A DNA stretch of 64,000 nucleotides from Lysobacter sp. KIS68-7 (GTDB lineage Bacteria; Pseudomonadota; Gammaproteobacteria; Xanthomonadales; Xanthomonadaceae), in contig NZ_CP089925.1 in assembly GCF_021284745.1 (NCBI RefSeq), positions 1,735,001 through 1,799,000 of the forward strand, given 5' to 3'. The notes under the pieces are model-generated. The model was given only the letters and a program-made list of their open reading frames with translations, ran no database searches and was not told the origin of the DNA. Made by a program: the position numbers and the translations under genes. Positions 1-11,254 of the stretch are shown in pieces; the first letter of the stretch is position 1; each line of letters begins with the position of its first letter.

Positions 1-1736
<1,736 letters not shown>

Positions 1737-1742
1737 GGCTGC

Positions 1743-2081
1743 ATGCGCGTACTTCGCGTCGTCCTGGTACTGCTGATCGCGCTGCTGGCGTGGTTGCAGT
1801 ACCGGCTGTGGTTCGGCCACGGCGGTGCGGGTGAAGTGCAGGCGCTCTCGACGCAAGTGGAAAAGCAGGCCCGCGACAACGCGGGCCTGCGCCAGCGCAA
1901 CGCGGAAGTGGCGGCGGAAGTCGAAGACCTGAAGTCCGGCGAAGCCGCGGTGGAAGAACGCGCGCGCAGCGAGCTCGGCATGATCAAGCCGGGTGAAACG
2001 TTCTATCGCGTGGTCGAGCCGGCGTCGACTTCGACCGCGCCCCAACCCGACGCGGCCTCCGACAGCGGGGAGTCGCCGTGA
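1743..2081 (+). CDS. ftsB: Cell division protein FtsB
   Basis: FtsB is a small bitopic inner-membrane protein of the divisome that forms a complex with FtsL and FtsQ and helps activate septal peptidoglycan synthesis. The 112-residue product starts with one transmembrane helix (about residues 3-21, [21 protein letters not shown]), followed by a periplasmic coiled coil (about 30-70, with [16 protein letters not shown]) and the conserved [18 protein letters not shown] segment. The tail is rich in Ala, Pro and Ser and poorly conserved. It lies between eno and ispD, the standard position for ftsB, and its stop overlaps the ispD GTG start as GTGA, which suggests translational coupling. Confidence 0.93.
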   Translation: MRVLRVVLVLLIALLAWLQYRLWFGHGGAGEVQALSTQVEKQARDNAGLRQRNAEVAAEVEDLKSGEAAVEERARSELGMIKPGETFYRVVEPASTSTAPQPDAASDSGESP

Positions 2082-2788
2082 TCTGGGCGATCGTGCCCGC
2101 GGCAGGGCGCGGTTCGCGTTACGGCGGTGCCTTGCCGAAGCAGTACCTGGAAATCGCGGGCGCGCCCTTGCTCGCGTATTCCCTGCGCGCGGTGCTCGCG
2201 CATCCTTCCGTCGGCGGTGCGATGGTGGTGTTGTCGGAAGACGACACGCTGTGGCCGGGCTGGACGGAGATCGACGGCAAGCCGGTGCGCACATGCATCG
2301 GCGGCGCCGAACGCGCGGATTCCGTGCTCGCCGGCCTGGCGGCATTGCCGGACGATGTGCGGCCCGACGACTTCGTCCTCGTGCACGATGCGGCGCGCCC
2401 GCACCTGCGCGCCGCGGACCTTGAACGCCTGCTCGACCTCGGTCGCGGCGATCCGGTCGGCGCCATCCTCGCCGCACCGGTGCGCGACACCTTGAAGCGC
2501 GCGGGCGACGACGGCGGCATCGACGCCACCGAATCGCGCGATCGCCTGTGGCGCGCGCTCACGCCGCAACTGTTCCGTCGCCTGCAGCTCACGCGCGCGC
2601 TCGAAGCCGCGCGCAACGCTGGCATCACCGTGACCGACGAAGCGATGGCGATGGAACGACTGGGCCATCGCCCGCTGCTGGTGGAAGGCAGCGACGACAA
2701 TCTCAAAGTGACGACGCCCGCGGACCTGCCGCTGGCCGAGTTCCTGTTGCGCCTTGCGCGCGAACGACGCCTGGGGAGCGCGCCATGA
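2078..2788 (+). CDS. ispD: 2-C-methyl-D-erythritol 4-phosphate cytidylyltransferase
   Basis: IspD catalyses the third step of the non-mevalonate isoprenoid pathway, joining CTP to methylerythritol 4-phosphate. The 236-residue protein begins at a GTG overlapping the ftsB stop. The N-terminal nucleotide-binding signature [10 protein letters not shown] (residues 7-16) is followed by LPKQYLEI. The VHDAARP motif and the C-terminal [15 protein letters not shown] motif are also present, all diagnostic for IspD. The stop overlaps the ispF start (ATGA), and ispF encodes the enzyme two steps later, so coupled expression is likely. The length is typical and nothing is missing. Confidence 0.96.
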   Translation: MIWAIVPAAGRGSRYGGALPKQYLEIAGAPLLAYSLRAVLAHPSVGGAMVVLSEDDTLWPGWTEIDGKPVRTCIGGAERADSVLAGLAALPDDVRPDDFVLVHDAARPHLRAADLERLLDLGRGDPVGAILAAPVRDTLKRAGDDGGIDATESRDRLWRALTPQLFRRLQLTRALEAARNAGITVTDEAMAMERLGHRPLLVEGSDDNLKVTTPADLPLAEFLLRLARERRLGSAP

Positions 2789-3264
2789 ACATCCGGATCG
2801 GACAGGGCTACGACGTCCACGCCTTCGGCCCGGGCGACCACGTGATGCTCGGCGGCGTGCGCGTGCCGCACGATTGCGGCGTGATCGCGCATTCCGACGG
2901 CGACGTGGTGCTGCACGCCCTGTGCGATGCGATGCTCGGCGCGCTCGCGCTGGGCGACATCGGCAAGCATTTCCCGCCGAGCGACCCGCGCTGGAAGGGG
3001 GCCGACAGCCGCCTGTTCGTGCGCCACTGCAAGCAGTTGCTCGCCGAACATCGCTACACGCTGGGCAACGTGGACATCACCGTGGTCTGCGAGCGCCCGC
3101 GCATCGGGCCGCATGCGGGCGAAATGCGCGGCCTGATCGCGGCCGACCTCGGCGTCGCCGTGGATGCGATTTCGGTCAAGGCGACGACCACCGAGAAGCT
3201 CGGCTTCACCGGCCGCGGGGAAGGCATCGCCGCGCAGGCGGTGTGCCTGCTCGTGCGCGAGTGA
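2785..3264 (+). CDS. ispF: 2-C-methyl-D-erythritol 2,4-cyclodiphosphate synthase
   Basis: IspF cyclises CDP-methylerythritol 2-phosphate to the cyclodiphosphate in isoprenoid synthesis. The protein is a trimer with zinc at the active site. The 159-residue product has the expected length. It opens with [11 protein letters not shown], in which Asp10 and His12 are metal ligands, and continues with [19 protein letters not shown]-type and [11 protein letters not shown] motifs, ending with the [16 protein letters not shown] signature. The ATG at 2785 overlaps the ispD stop. A longer open frame exists upstream but is only a shadow of ispD. The stop overlaps the GTG start of truD (GTGA), extending the chain of coupled genes. 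Confidence 0.97.
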   Translation: MNIRIGQGYDVHAFGPGDHVMLGGVRVPHDCGVIAHSDGDVVLHALCDAMLGALALGDIGKHFPPSDPRWKGADSRLFVRHCKQLLAEHRYTLGNVDITVVCERPRIGPHAGEMRGLIAADLGVAVDAISVKATTTEKLGFTGRGEGIAAQAVCLLVRE

Positions 3265-4289
3265 ACGCTGCGCCGCGCGCGCACGGCGAGGCCGTGCTGA
3301 CCGCCCGCTTGCGGGTGACGCCGGAAGATTTCCGTGTCGACGAAATCGACGCCTTCGACGCGAGCGGGCAGGGCGAGCACCTGCTGCTCACGATCGAAAA
3401 GCGCGGCATGAACACGGCCTTCGCGGCGAAGAAACTCGCAACGTGGGCCGGCATCTCCGAGATGGGCGTGAGCTATGCGGGCCTGAAGGATCGGCACGCG
3501 GTGACGCGGCAGCGCTTCACCGTGCACCTGCCGAAGAAGGTCGCGCCCGAACTCGCGCTGCTGGAAGCGGACGATTTCCACGTGATCGATTCGGCCTGGC
3601 ATGCGCGCAAGCTGCCGCGCGGCGCCTTGTCGGGGAATCGCTTCGTGCTGACCTTGCGCGAGATCGTCGGCGAGCGTGCGCGGATCGAAGCGCGCTTGCA
3701 GGCCATCGCGCAACGCGGCGTTCCGAATGCATTCGGTGAACAACGCTTCGGTCGCGCGGGCGACAACGTCGCGCAGGCGCTGGCGATGTTCGGCGGCCGC
3801 CGCGTGAAGCGCGAGCAGCGCACGATGTTGTTGTCGGCCGCGCGTTCGGCGCTGTTCAACCGCGCGCTCGATGCGCGGATCACCGACGATTCGTGGGATC
3901 GCGCGCTCGACGGCGAGGTGTGGATGCTCGATGGGTCGCGCAGCGTGTTCGGTCCCGAGCCTTTCGACGACACCCTCGCGCAACGCCTCGCTGCCTTCGA
4001 CATCCATCCGACCGGACCGCTGTGGGGCGCCGGCGACCTGCGCACGACCGACGCGGTCCGCGCGCTCGAACTGCACGCACTCGACGACGAAGAATCCCGC
4101 GCATTGCGTGCAGGCCTCGAAGGCGCGGGCATGAAACAGGAACGTCGCGCCCTGCGCCTGCGCCCGCAGGACCTGCAATGGGAATGGCTCGGCGACGACG
4201 TGCTGCGCCTTGGCTTCGCATTGCCGCCCGGTTCCTACGCCACCACCGTACTCGCCGAACTGGGCGACTTCGGCAAGATCGACGGCTAG
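3261..4289 (+). CDS. truD: tRNA pseudouridine-13 synthase TruD
   Basis: TruD isomerises uridine 13 of tRNA(Glu) to pseudouridine. The 342-residue protein starts at a GTG that overlaps the ispF stop. An upstream in-frame extension exists but lies wholly within ispD/ispF. The catalytic loop [11 protein letters not shown] carries Asp77, matching the catalytic Asp of the family, and the downstream block [11 protein letters not shown] is the TruD signature. The arrangement ispD-ispF-truD-surE is classical. Here an Smr gene on the opposite strand separates truD from surE, and the stop codons of truD and that gene interlock in the palindrome CTAG at 4286-4289. Confidence 0.96.
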   Translation: MNAAPRAHGEAVLTARLRVTPEDFRVDEIDAFDASGQGEHLLLTIEKRGMNTAFAAKKLATWAGISEMGVSYAGLKDRHAVTRQRFTVHLPKKVAPELALLEADDFHVIDSAWHARKLPRGALSGNRFVLTLREIVGERARIEARLQAIAQRGVPNAFGEQRFGRAGDNVAQALAMFGGRRVKREQRTMLLSAARSALFNRALDARITDDSWDRALDGEVWMLDGSRSVFGPEPFDDTLAQRLAAFDIHPTGPLWGAGDLRTTDAVRALELHALDDEESRALRAGLEGAGMKQERRALRLRPQDLQWEWLGDDVLRLGFALPPGSYATTVLAELGDFGKIDG

Positions 4290-4858
4290 CGTTTCGCCGC
4301 CAGCAGCACGAGCACCGCGCCCGTGCCGCCCTGGTTCGCGGGCGCCGAGGCGAAGGCCAGGACGTCGGCACGATGCCGCAATTGCCGGTCGACCAGGTTC
4401 TTGAGCACGGGCGCATTGCTGTCGCCGTGCAGGCCCTTGCCGTGGATCACCCGCACGCAGCCAAGGCCTTGCTGCCGCGCGTGGTGGAGGAAGTCGCGCA
4501 GCATGGCTTCGGCCTGGCGCGCGTCGGCCCAGTGCAGGTCGATCTCGTCCTGCGAAGCGAAATGCCCGCGCTTGAGCCGCTGCAAGGTGCGTGGCGGCAC
4601 GTTGTCGCGGCGGTAGGACAAGGCATCGCCGGCCTCGAGCGCATCGGCGGTCAGCGCGCGGCGGAATTCGCTGATCGCCTCCCGCTCGTCGCGCAGGCCC
4701 ATGCGCGGGGTGGGGCGCGGACGGGGCTTCTCGGGCGGCGGCGCTTGCGCAGGCAACGCGCGCACGGGGCCGATCGCGTCGCGGAACAGCGCGGCGTCGT
4801 CCGGTTCGCCCCGGGCGGGCGGGTCTTCCGGCGGACCTTCATGCGTCTTGCGTGCCAT
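4286..4858 (-). CDS. smrA: Smr-domain protein (SmrA-like)
   Basis: This 190-residue protein carries a C-terminal Smr domain like the one at the end of MutS2. Such stand-alone proteins are reported as nicking endonucleases or RNA/DNA-binding proteins. The N-terminal 60 residues are proline- and charge-rich and look disordered. The Smr core starts at about residue 105 with [20 protein letters not shown] (the DLHG-like motif is DLHW here), then [20 protein letters not shown], which carries the diagnostic HGKG loop, and ends in [17 protein letters not shown]. It is convergent with truD and divergent from surE. The cellular role is unknown; MutS2-independent Smr proteins have been linked to ribosome quality control as well as recombination. 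Confidence 0.9.
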   Translation of the reverse strand: MARKTHEGPPEDPPARGEPDDAALFRDAIGPVRALPAQAPPPEKPRPRPTPRMGLRDEREAISEFRRALTADALEAGDALSYRRDNVPPRTLQRLKRGHFASQDEIDLHWADARQAEAMLRDFLHHARQQGLGCVRVIHGKGLHGDSNAPVLKNLVDRQLRHRADVLAFASAPANQGGTGAVLVLLAAKR

Positions 4859-4885
4859 GCCACGAGCCTACCGCGATGCTTCGGC

Positions 4886-4891
4886 TATGAT
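4886..4891 (+). promoter_or_regulatory. Candidate -10 element for surE
   Basis: The 60-base gap between the divergent smrA and surE genes contains TATGAT, a 5-of-6 match to the sigma-70 -10 box, about 28 bases before the surE start codon. No convincing -35 box lies 16-18 bases upstream. A purine-rich ribosome-binding site (ggaagg) follows. The call rests on position and the hexamer alone. Confidence 0.35.
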
Positions 4892-4918
4892 GCGGTCGTC
4901 GACGGAAGGACAACAGCT

Positions 4919-5701
4919 TTGCGCGTATTGGTCAGCAACGACGACGGTGTCGACGCCCCCGGCATCCGGATCCTCGCCCAGGGGCTGCGCGATGCGGGAC
5001 ATCTCGTCACCGTGGTCGCGCCCGACCGTGACCGCAGCGGCGCCAGCAATTCGCTTACCCTCGACGGTCCCGTGCGCGTGGTGGAAATGGAGCCGGGCCG
5101 GTTTCGTGTCTTCGGCACGCCCACCGACTGCGTGCACGTGGCGATCACCGGCATGCTCGAAACCGAGCCGGACATCGTCGTCTCCGGCATCAACACCACC
5201 GCCAACCTCGGCGACGACGTGATCTATTCCGGCACCGTCGCCGCTGCGATGGAAGGCCGCTTCCTCGGCCTGCCCGCGGTCGCGGTGTCGCTCGCGGCGC
5301 ACGACCACAACGGCCAGCACTACGAAACGGCCGCCCGCGCCGCGGTGGAAATCATCGCGCGCCTCGCCGTGGACCCGCTGCCGGCCGATACGATCCTCAA
5401 CGTCAACGTGCCCGACATCGCCTGGGGCGACGTCGCCGGATTCGAAGTCACGCGCCTGGGCAACCGCCATCGCGCCGAGCCGTGCATCCCGCAGCAGGAT
5501 CCGCGCAACCGCACCTGGTGGTGGATCGGCGCCGCCGGTCCCGAACAGGACGCAGGCCCCGGCACCGATTTCCACGCCGTGCGCACCGGCCATATTTCGA
5601 TCACGCCGATCCATGTCGACCTCACGCGCTTCCAGGCGCTGGAGCAGGTGGCGAGCTGGGTCGGTGGCCTCGCCGCTTCGTTGCAGGAGCGCCCGGCATG
5701 A
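4919..5701 (+). CDS. surE: 5'/3'-nucleotidase SurE
   Basis: SurE is a metal-dependent phosphatase acting on nucleoside monophosphates and short polyphosphates, usually tied to stationary-phase survival. The 260-residue product contains the family's N-terminal motif [14 protein letters not shown] with metal ligands Asp8 and Asp9, [12 protein letters not shown], the [20 protein letters not shown] block, and the late motif [15 protein letters not shown]. The chosen start is TTG at 4919, because the family begins exactly there and a ggaagg sequence lies at good spacing. Further upstream is intergenic and antisense smrA sequence. The stop overlaps the pcm ATG, and SurE-Pcm-NlpD genes commonly share an operon. 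Confidence 0.96.
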   Translation: MRVLVSNDDGVDAPGIRILAQGLRDAGHLVTVVAPDRDRSGASNSLTLDGPVRVVEMEPGRFRVFGTPTDCVHVAITGMLETEPDIVVSGINTTANLGDDVIYSGTVAAAMEGRFLGLPAVAVSLAAHDHNGQHYETAARAAVEIIARLAVDPLPADTILNVNVPDIAWGDVAGFEVTRLGNRHRAEPCIPQQDPRNRTWWWIGAAGPEQDAGPGTDFHAVRTGHISITPIHVDLTRFQALEQVASWVGGLAASLQERPA

Positions 5702-6393
5702 CCGCGCGCATCCATCTGCAACCCGCAGCGGTCGGCATGGGCATGACCTCGCAGCGCGTGCGCGATCGCCTGATCGAACGCCTGCGCGCCAACGACATTT
5801 CCGACGAGCGCGTGTTGAACGCGCTGCGTGCGGTGCCGCGCCATCTGTTCGTCGATGAGGCGCTCGCCACGCGCGCCTACGAAGACACTGCGTTGCCGAT
5901 CGGCCATGGCCAGACGATTTCGCAGCCGTGGGTCGTGGCGAAGATGACGCAGACGCTGCTCGAAGTGCCGCGCCCCGCCGGCGCGCCGACCATGCGCGTG
6001 CTCGAGATCGGCACCGGCTCGGGCTACCAGGCCGCGATCCTCGCCGCGCTGGGCCTGGAAGTCTTCACCGTCGAACGCATCGGTGAGCTGCTGCGCACGG
6101 CGCGCAAGCGCTTCCGCACGCTCGGCTTCAACATCCGCAGCAAGCACGACGACGGCCGCATCGGTTGGCCGGAACTCGCGCCCTTCGATGCGATCATCGT
6201 CACCGCGGCCGCGCCTGCGCTGGTCGATGCACTCACCTCGCAGCTCGCGCCGGGCGGCACGCTGGTGTGCCCGGTCGGCGGCAGCAGCGCGCAATCGCTT
6301 GTGCGGTTGCGCAAGGACGACGCCGGCACGGTGGACGAAGCGCAGCTCGCGCCCGTCACCTTCGTGCCGCTCCTGCCAGGGATGGTGGACTGA
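5698..6393 (+). CDS. pcm: Protein-L-isoaspartate O-methyltransferase
   Basis: Pcm methylates isoaspartyl residues that form in ageing proteins, starting their repair in the cytoplasm. The 231-residue protein has the family motifs [30 protein letters not shown], the SAM-binding loop [16 protein letters not shown] (about residues 101-116), and the late [13 protein letters not shown] and GGTLVCPVG segments. It starts at an ATG overlapping the surE stop and ends 2 bases before the yqaA start. A second pcm-like gene lies at 41208-41882 and differs clearly in sequence. The copy here is the one in the conserved surE-pcm-nlpD context and is the likely orthologue of the E. coli enzyme. Confidence 0.95.
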   Translation: MTARIHLQPAAVGMGMTSQRVRDRLIERLRANDISDERVLNALRAVPRHLFVDEALATRAYEDTALPIGHGQTISQPWVVAKMTQTLLEVPRPAGAPTMRVLEIGTGSGYQAAILAALGLEVFTVERIGELLRTARKRFRTLGFNIRSKHDDGRIGWPELAPFDAIIVTAAAPALVDALTSQLAPGGTLVCPVGGSSAQSLVRLRKDDAGTVDEAQLAPVTFVPLLPGMVD

Positions 6394-6395
6394 CA

Positions 6396-7010
6396 ATGAA
6401 GCTGTTCGGCCCGCTCTACGAACGCACCATCGCGCTCGCACGCCACCCGCGTGCGTCCCTGTGGCTGGTCCTGCTCAGCTTCTTCGAAGCCATCATCTTC
6501 CCGATCATGCCGGAAGTGATGCTGGTGCCGATGTGCGTGGCCAAGCCGAAGCGCGGCTTCTGGTTCGCCACGATCAGCCTGGCCGGTTCGATGGTGGGCG
6601 CGCTGGTCGGTTACTTCCTCGGGCACTACGCGTTCGAAGCGTTGAAGCCGGTGTTCGCCGCGGTCGGGCTGCTGCACGGGATCGAAGCGGGCATCACGAT
6701 CGTGCAGGCGAAAATGGCGCAATCGCCGTGGGCGGTGTTCACCTTCCTCGTGCTCGGCGGCTTCATGCCGATTCCGATGAAGGTGTTCACGTGGGCCTCG
6801 GGCATCGTGGGCGTGCCGCTGCTGCCGTACATCGCGAGCATGGCGGTGGGGCGCGGCAAGCGCGTGTACCTGCTCGCCCTCGTGGTGCGCCTGGGGGGCG
6901 AACGCGCGGAAGAAACCTTGCGCAAGTACATCGAACCGGTGGGTTGGGCGGCGACGGTGCTCGTCGTCGGCCTGGTCGGCTGGCTCATCGTGCGGGCCCA
7001 CGGCGCATGA
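6396..7010 (+). CDS. yqaA: YqaA family inner-membrane protein (DedA/SNARE-associated type)
   Basis: This 204-residue membrane protein resembles YqaA and the wider DedA (VTT-domain) family, whose members are implicated in lipid scrambling or membrane homeostasis; the substrate here is unknown. Several hydrophobic segments are visible, including SLWLVLLSFFEAIIFPIMPE, ATISLAGSMVGALVGYFLG, AVFTFLVLGGFMPIP and a C-terminal helix around residues 180-200. The ATG at 6396 follows the pcm stop by 2 bases, and the stop overlaps the nlpD start (ATGA). It is found between pcm and nlpD in other xanthomonads, so cotranscription with the stress genes is likely. Confidence 0.87.
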   Translation: MKLFGPLYERTIALARHPRASLWLVLLSFFEAIIFPIMPEVMLVPMCVAKPKRGFWFATISLAGSMVGALVGYFLGHYAFEALKPVFAAVGLLHGIEAGITIVQAKMAQSPWAVFTFLVLGGFMPIPMKVFTWASGIVGVPLLPYIASMAVGRGKRVYLLALVVRLGGERAEETLRKYIEPVGWAATVLVVGLVGWLIVRAHGA

Positions 7011-7792
7011 CGCGCGCGACGCTCGTCCGCTGCATCGCGCTGGGCTTCGTGCTCGCGCTCGCCGCGTGCGGTTCGAGCAAGGTGGTGACGCGCAATACAC
7101 CGTCGTCGGCGCCGCCGCGCGTGTCGACGCCGAAGTACGGCGCGACCGCGGTGGTGAACCGCGGCGACACGCTGTACGGCATCGCGTTCCGCAACGGCAT
7201 CGATGTGCGCGACCTCGCGTCCTGGAACGGCATCGGCGCGCCGTACACGATCTATCCGGGGCAGCGGCTGCACCTGTATCCGAAGAACGGCGGCAGCGTG
7301 GCGTCCACCGCGCCGCGTCCCGTCGGCACGAAACCGACATCCCCGCGTCCGCCGACGACGGTGCCCAGCGCACCCACGGCACCGCGTCCGGCCCCGCCGC
7401 CTGCGGCCCCCGCCACGAGTCCCATTGCGTGGACCTGGCCCGCAAACGGCGATCTCGTCGGCAGCTACGTTTCCGGCGACCAGACCAGGCAAGGCATCGA
7501 CATCGGCGGCGACGGCGGCGCGCCCGTGCGTGCGGCGGGCGATGGTGTCGTGGTGTATTCCGGCGCGGGCCTGGTCGGTTACGGCGAGCTGATCATCGTC
7601 AAGCACAACGATGCATGGTTGTCGGCGTACGGCCACAACCGCATGCGTATGGTCAACGAAGGGCAGATCGTGAAGGCCGGTCAGCAGATCGCGGAAATGG
7701 GCCACACGGGCGCCGCGCGCGACATGCTGCACTTCGAGATCCGCTACAACGGCAAGCCGGTGGATCCGCAGGCGTACCTGCCGAAGCGTTGA
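7007..7792 (+). CDS. nlpD: NlpD-type LysM/M23 lipoprotein, amidase activator
   Basis: NlpD is an outer-membrane lipoprotein that activates a cell-wall amidase during division. The 261-residue product has a lipobox ending at Cys21 (LALAAC), a LysM domain (about residues 45-92, with RGDTLYGIAFRNG and IYPGQRLHLYP), a Pro/Thr/Ala-rich linker to about 140, and an M23 domain to the end. The first zinc-ligand position of active M23 enzymes is missing: the sequence reads RQGIDIGGDGG, with no His before GID, as in E. coli NlpD. The domain should therefore be a non-catalytic activator. In many gammaproteobacteria rpoS follows nlpD; here convergent minus-strand genes follow instead. Confidence 0.92.
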   Translation: MTRATLVRCIALGFVLALAACGSSKVVTRNTPSSAPPRVSTPKYGATAVVNRGDTLYGIAFRNGIDVRDLASWNGIGAPYTIYPGQRLHLYPKNGGSVASTAPRPVGTKPTSPRPPTTVPSAPTAPRPAPPPAAPATSPIAWTWPANGDLVGSYVSGDQTRQGIDIGGDGGAPVRAAGDGVVVYSGAGLVGYGELIIVKHNDAWLSAYGHNRMRMVNEGQIVKAGQQIAEMGHTGAARDMLHFEIRYNGKPVDPQAYLPKR

Positions 7793-7812
7793 TTCAAGAG
7801 CGCTGATTCAAG
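7786..7812. repeat. Imperfect 14-base tandem repeat at convergent gene ends
   Basis: Two copies of gcgYtgattcaag start at 7786 and 7800, one mismatch apart and with a period of 14 bases. The first copy contains the nlpD stop codon (TGA 7790-7792) and the second contains the stop of the convergent gene (TCA on this strand, 7808-7810). It looks like a small local duplication of the stop-codon region. Confidence 0.6.
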
Positions 7813-8182
7813 CGGGGAAAATGAACCCCGCGACCACGCGACGCCCTTCGCCCGCCAGCACGCTGTAAGTGCGCGCAGCCGCCGCGTTGTCCATCACTTC
7901 CAGGCCGATGCCCTGCGACAGGCAGGCATGCATCACCGCGGCGGAAGGAAAGCGCTGCGTGGGCCCCGTGCCCAGCACGATCAGCTCGGGCTTGAGCGCG
8001 AACAGCGGTGCGAGATCGTCCGGCTGCATCGCCTTCGCATCGACGACGGGCCAGTCTTCCACCAGCGATTCGGGCGCGATGGCGAAGCTGCGTTCGATCG
8101 TGCGTTCGTTGACCAGCGCGTGGTGCCCGTCGGCGCCGCGCAGGTACCAGGTGTAATCGGGGCGTTCGAGGTTCAGCTGCAT
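7808..8182 (-). CDS. Mth938-like domain protein
   Basis: This 124-residue protein belongs to the Mth938-like (DUF498) family, small single-domain cytoplasmic proteins related to the mitochondrial assembly factor NDUFAF3. Visible family features are the PDYTWYLRGADG-type start, the central PELIVLGTGPTQRFP motif and the IGLEVMDNAAAARTYSVLAGEGRRV segment. The bacterial function is not established. It follows yhbY on the same strand, 17 bases after the yhbY stop, so the two may be cotranscribed. The convergent nlpD gene ends only 15 bases away with no clear terminator between. Confidence 0.85.
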   Translation of the reverse strand: MQLNLERPDYTWYLRGADGHHALVNERTIERSFAIAPESLVEDWPVVDAKAMQPDDLAPLFALKPELIVLGTGPTQRFPSAAVMHACLSQGIGLEVMDNAAAARTYSVLAGEGRRVVAGFIFPA

Positions 8183-8199
8183 CGCGGCCCGCCGATGCG

Positions 8200-8535
8200 T
8201 CAGCCGCGCGGCAGCACGATGTGGCGCTTCTCGCGGCTCGGCTTGTACAGCACGGCGGTGTGGCCGATGCGCTGCACGAGCGCGGCGCCGGAACGCTGCG
8301 CCAGGTCGGCGATCATCGCGTCGCGGACCTCGCGGTCCTCGCCGGCGATCTTCACCTTGATCAATTCGTGCTGTTCCAGGGCATTGCCCACTTCGGAGAC
8401 CAGCGCATCGGTGATGCCCTTGCCGCCGACCTGGAGGAGGGCCTTGAGGTCATGGGCCTGCCCCCGGAGGAACCGAACCTGGGCGCTCGTCAACACGACG
8501 GGGCCTGAAGAGGGGGAAGCGGAAGCGGCAGGCAT
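8200..8535 (-). CDS. yhbY: YhbY family RNA-binding protein
   Basis: YhbY is a small CRM-domain protein that binds pre-50S ribosomal particles and aids ribosome assembly. The 111-residue product contains LTSAQVRFLRGQAHDLKALLQVGGKGITDA, covering the CRM signature with its GxxG-type loop (VGGKG), and ends with TAVLYKPSREKRHIVLP. The start at 8535 gives a short Ala/Ser-rich leader. A start at 8577 would add 14 residues but overlaps the presumed rlmE promoter region; neither has a strong ribosome-binding site. yhbY is divergent from rlmE, which also serves the 50S subunit. This is a common arrangement in gammaproteobacteria. Confidence 0.9.
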   Translation of the reverse strand: MPAASASPSSGPVVLTSAQVRFLRGQAHDLKALLQVGGKGITDALVSEVGNALEQHELIKVKIAGEDREVRDAMIADLAQRSGAALVQRIGHTAVLYKPSREKRHIVLPRG

Positions 8536-8602
8536 GGCGAACGACGGGGGCTGAACGGGGGAGGGCGAGGTTATCATGTCGACCCCGCTGGACCTTCCCT
8601 GT

Positions 8603-9247
8603 ATGGCCACACGCAGCAAGTCCAGCCAGCGATGGTTGAAGGAACACTTCTCCGATCCCTATGTGAAGAAGGCGCAGGCCGAGGGCCTGCGCTCGCGCGC
8701 GGCCTACAAGCTCGAGGAACTGGTGGCGCGCGACCGGCTGCTGAAGCCGGGCATGACGGTCGTGGACCTCGGCGCGGCGCCCGGCGGCTGGTCGCAGTGG
8801 GTCCGGGCCGAACTCGACCGGCTGTCGAAAGGCTCGCCCGACAGCGGCCGTGTCATCGCCCTGGACATCCTGGAGATGCCCGGCCTGGCCGGCGTGGACT
8901 TCCTTCATGGCGATTTCAGGGATGATGACGTGTTATCACGGCTGGAAGCCGCGCTCGGGGGCGACCGGGTGGACCTTGTCCTGTCGGACATGGCCCCCAA
9001 TAAGAGCGGAGTGGATGCCGTCGACCAGCCCCGTGCCATGCACTTGGCCGAACTGGCGATGGAGTTCGCCGACCGCCACCTGAAGCCCGGCGGTGCGTTC
9101 CTGATCAAGCTGTTCCAGGGCGTGGGCTTCGACGAATACGTGCGGTCGCTCCGGCAGCGTTACGCCAGGGTGGCCATCCGAAAGCCGGCGGCGTCGCGCA
9201 AGCGGTCGCCGGAGGTCTACGCCCTCGCGCAGGGCAAACTGAGCTGA
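8603..9247 (+). CDS. rlmE: 23S rRNA (uridine-2'-O)-methyltransferase RlmE
   Basis: RlmE (RrmJ, FtsJ) 2'-O-methylates U2552 in the 23S rRNA A-loop late in 50S assembly. The 214-residue protein has [19 protein letters not shown] at the N-terminus with a catalytic Lys, the SAM loop [14 protein letters not shown], the [10 protein letters not shown] motif with the catalytic Asp, and [11 protein letters not shown] with the second catalytic Lys. The frame is open back to 8576, but the family start and normal length fit ATG 8603 ([11 protein letters not shown]). It is divergent from yhbY and 19 bases upstream of ftsH, repeating the classical yhbY / rlmE-ftsH layout. Confidence 0.95.
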   Translation: MATRSKSSQRWLKEHFSDPYVKKAQAEGLRSRAAYKLEELVARDRLLKPGMTVVDLGAAPGGWSQWVRAELDRLSKGSPDSGRVIALDILEMPGLAGVDFLHGDFRDDDVLSRLEAALGGDRVDLVLSDMAPNKSGVDAVDQPRAMHLAELAMEFADRHLKPGGAFLIKLFQGVGFDEYVRSLRQRYARVAIRKPAASRKRSPEVYALAQGKLS

Positions 9248-9266
9248 CTCCCGGGTGGAGTACAGG

Positions 9267-11159
<1,893 letters not shown>

Positions 11160-11199
11160 CTCGGCCGTAGTGGCGCGGAAAATGCGTTGATTCACAGAC

Positions 11200-11228
11200 A
11201 GGGCTCCTTCGGGAGCCCTTGTTGTTTC
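11200..11228 (+). terminator. Intrinsic terminator after ftsH
   Basis: A perfect 8-base-pair stem, agggctcc / ggagccct, with the stable loop ttcg is followed by tgttgtttc. It lies 40 bases after the ftsH stop and before the ribosome-binding site of the next gene, so it separates the rlmE-ftsH unit from the TPR genes. Confidence 0.85.
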
Positions 11229-11254
11229 AGGTGACCGTCGTTCCAGGAGCAGCA

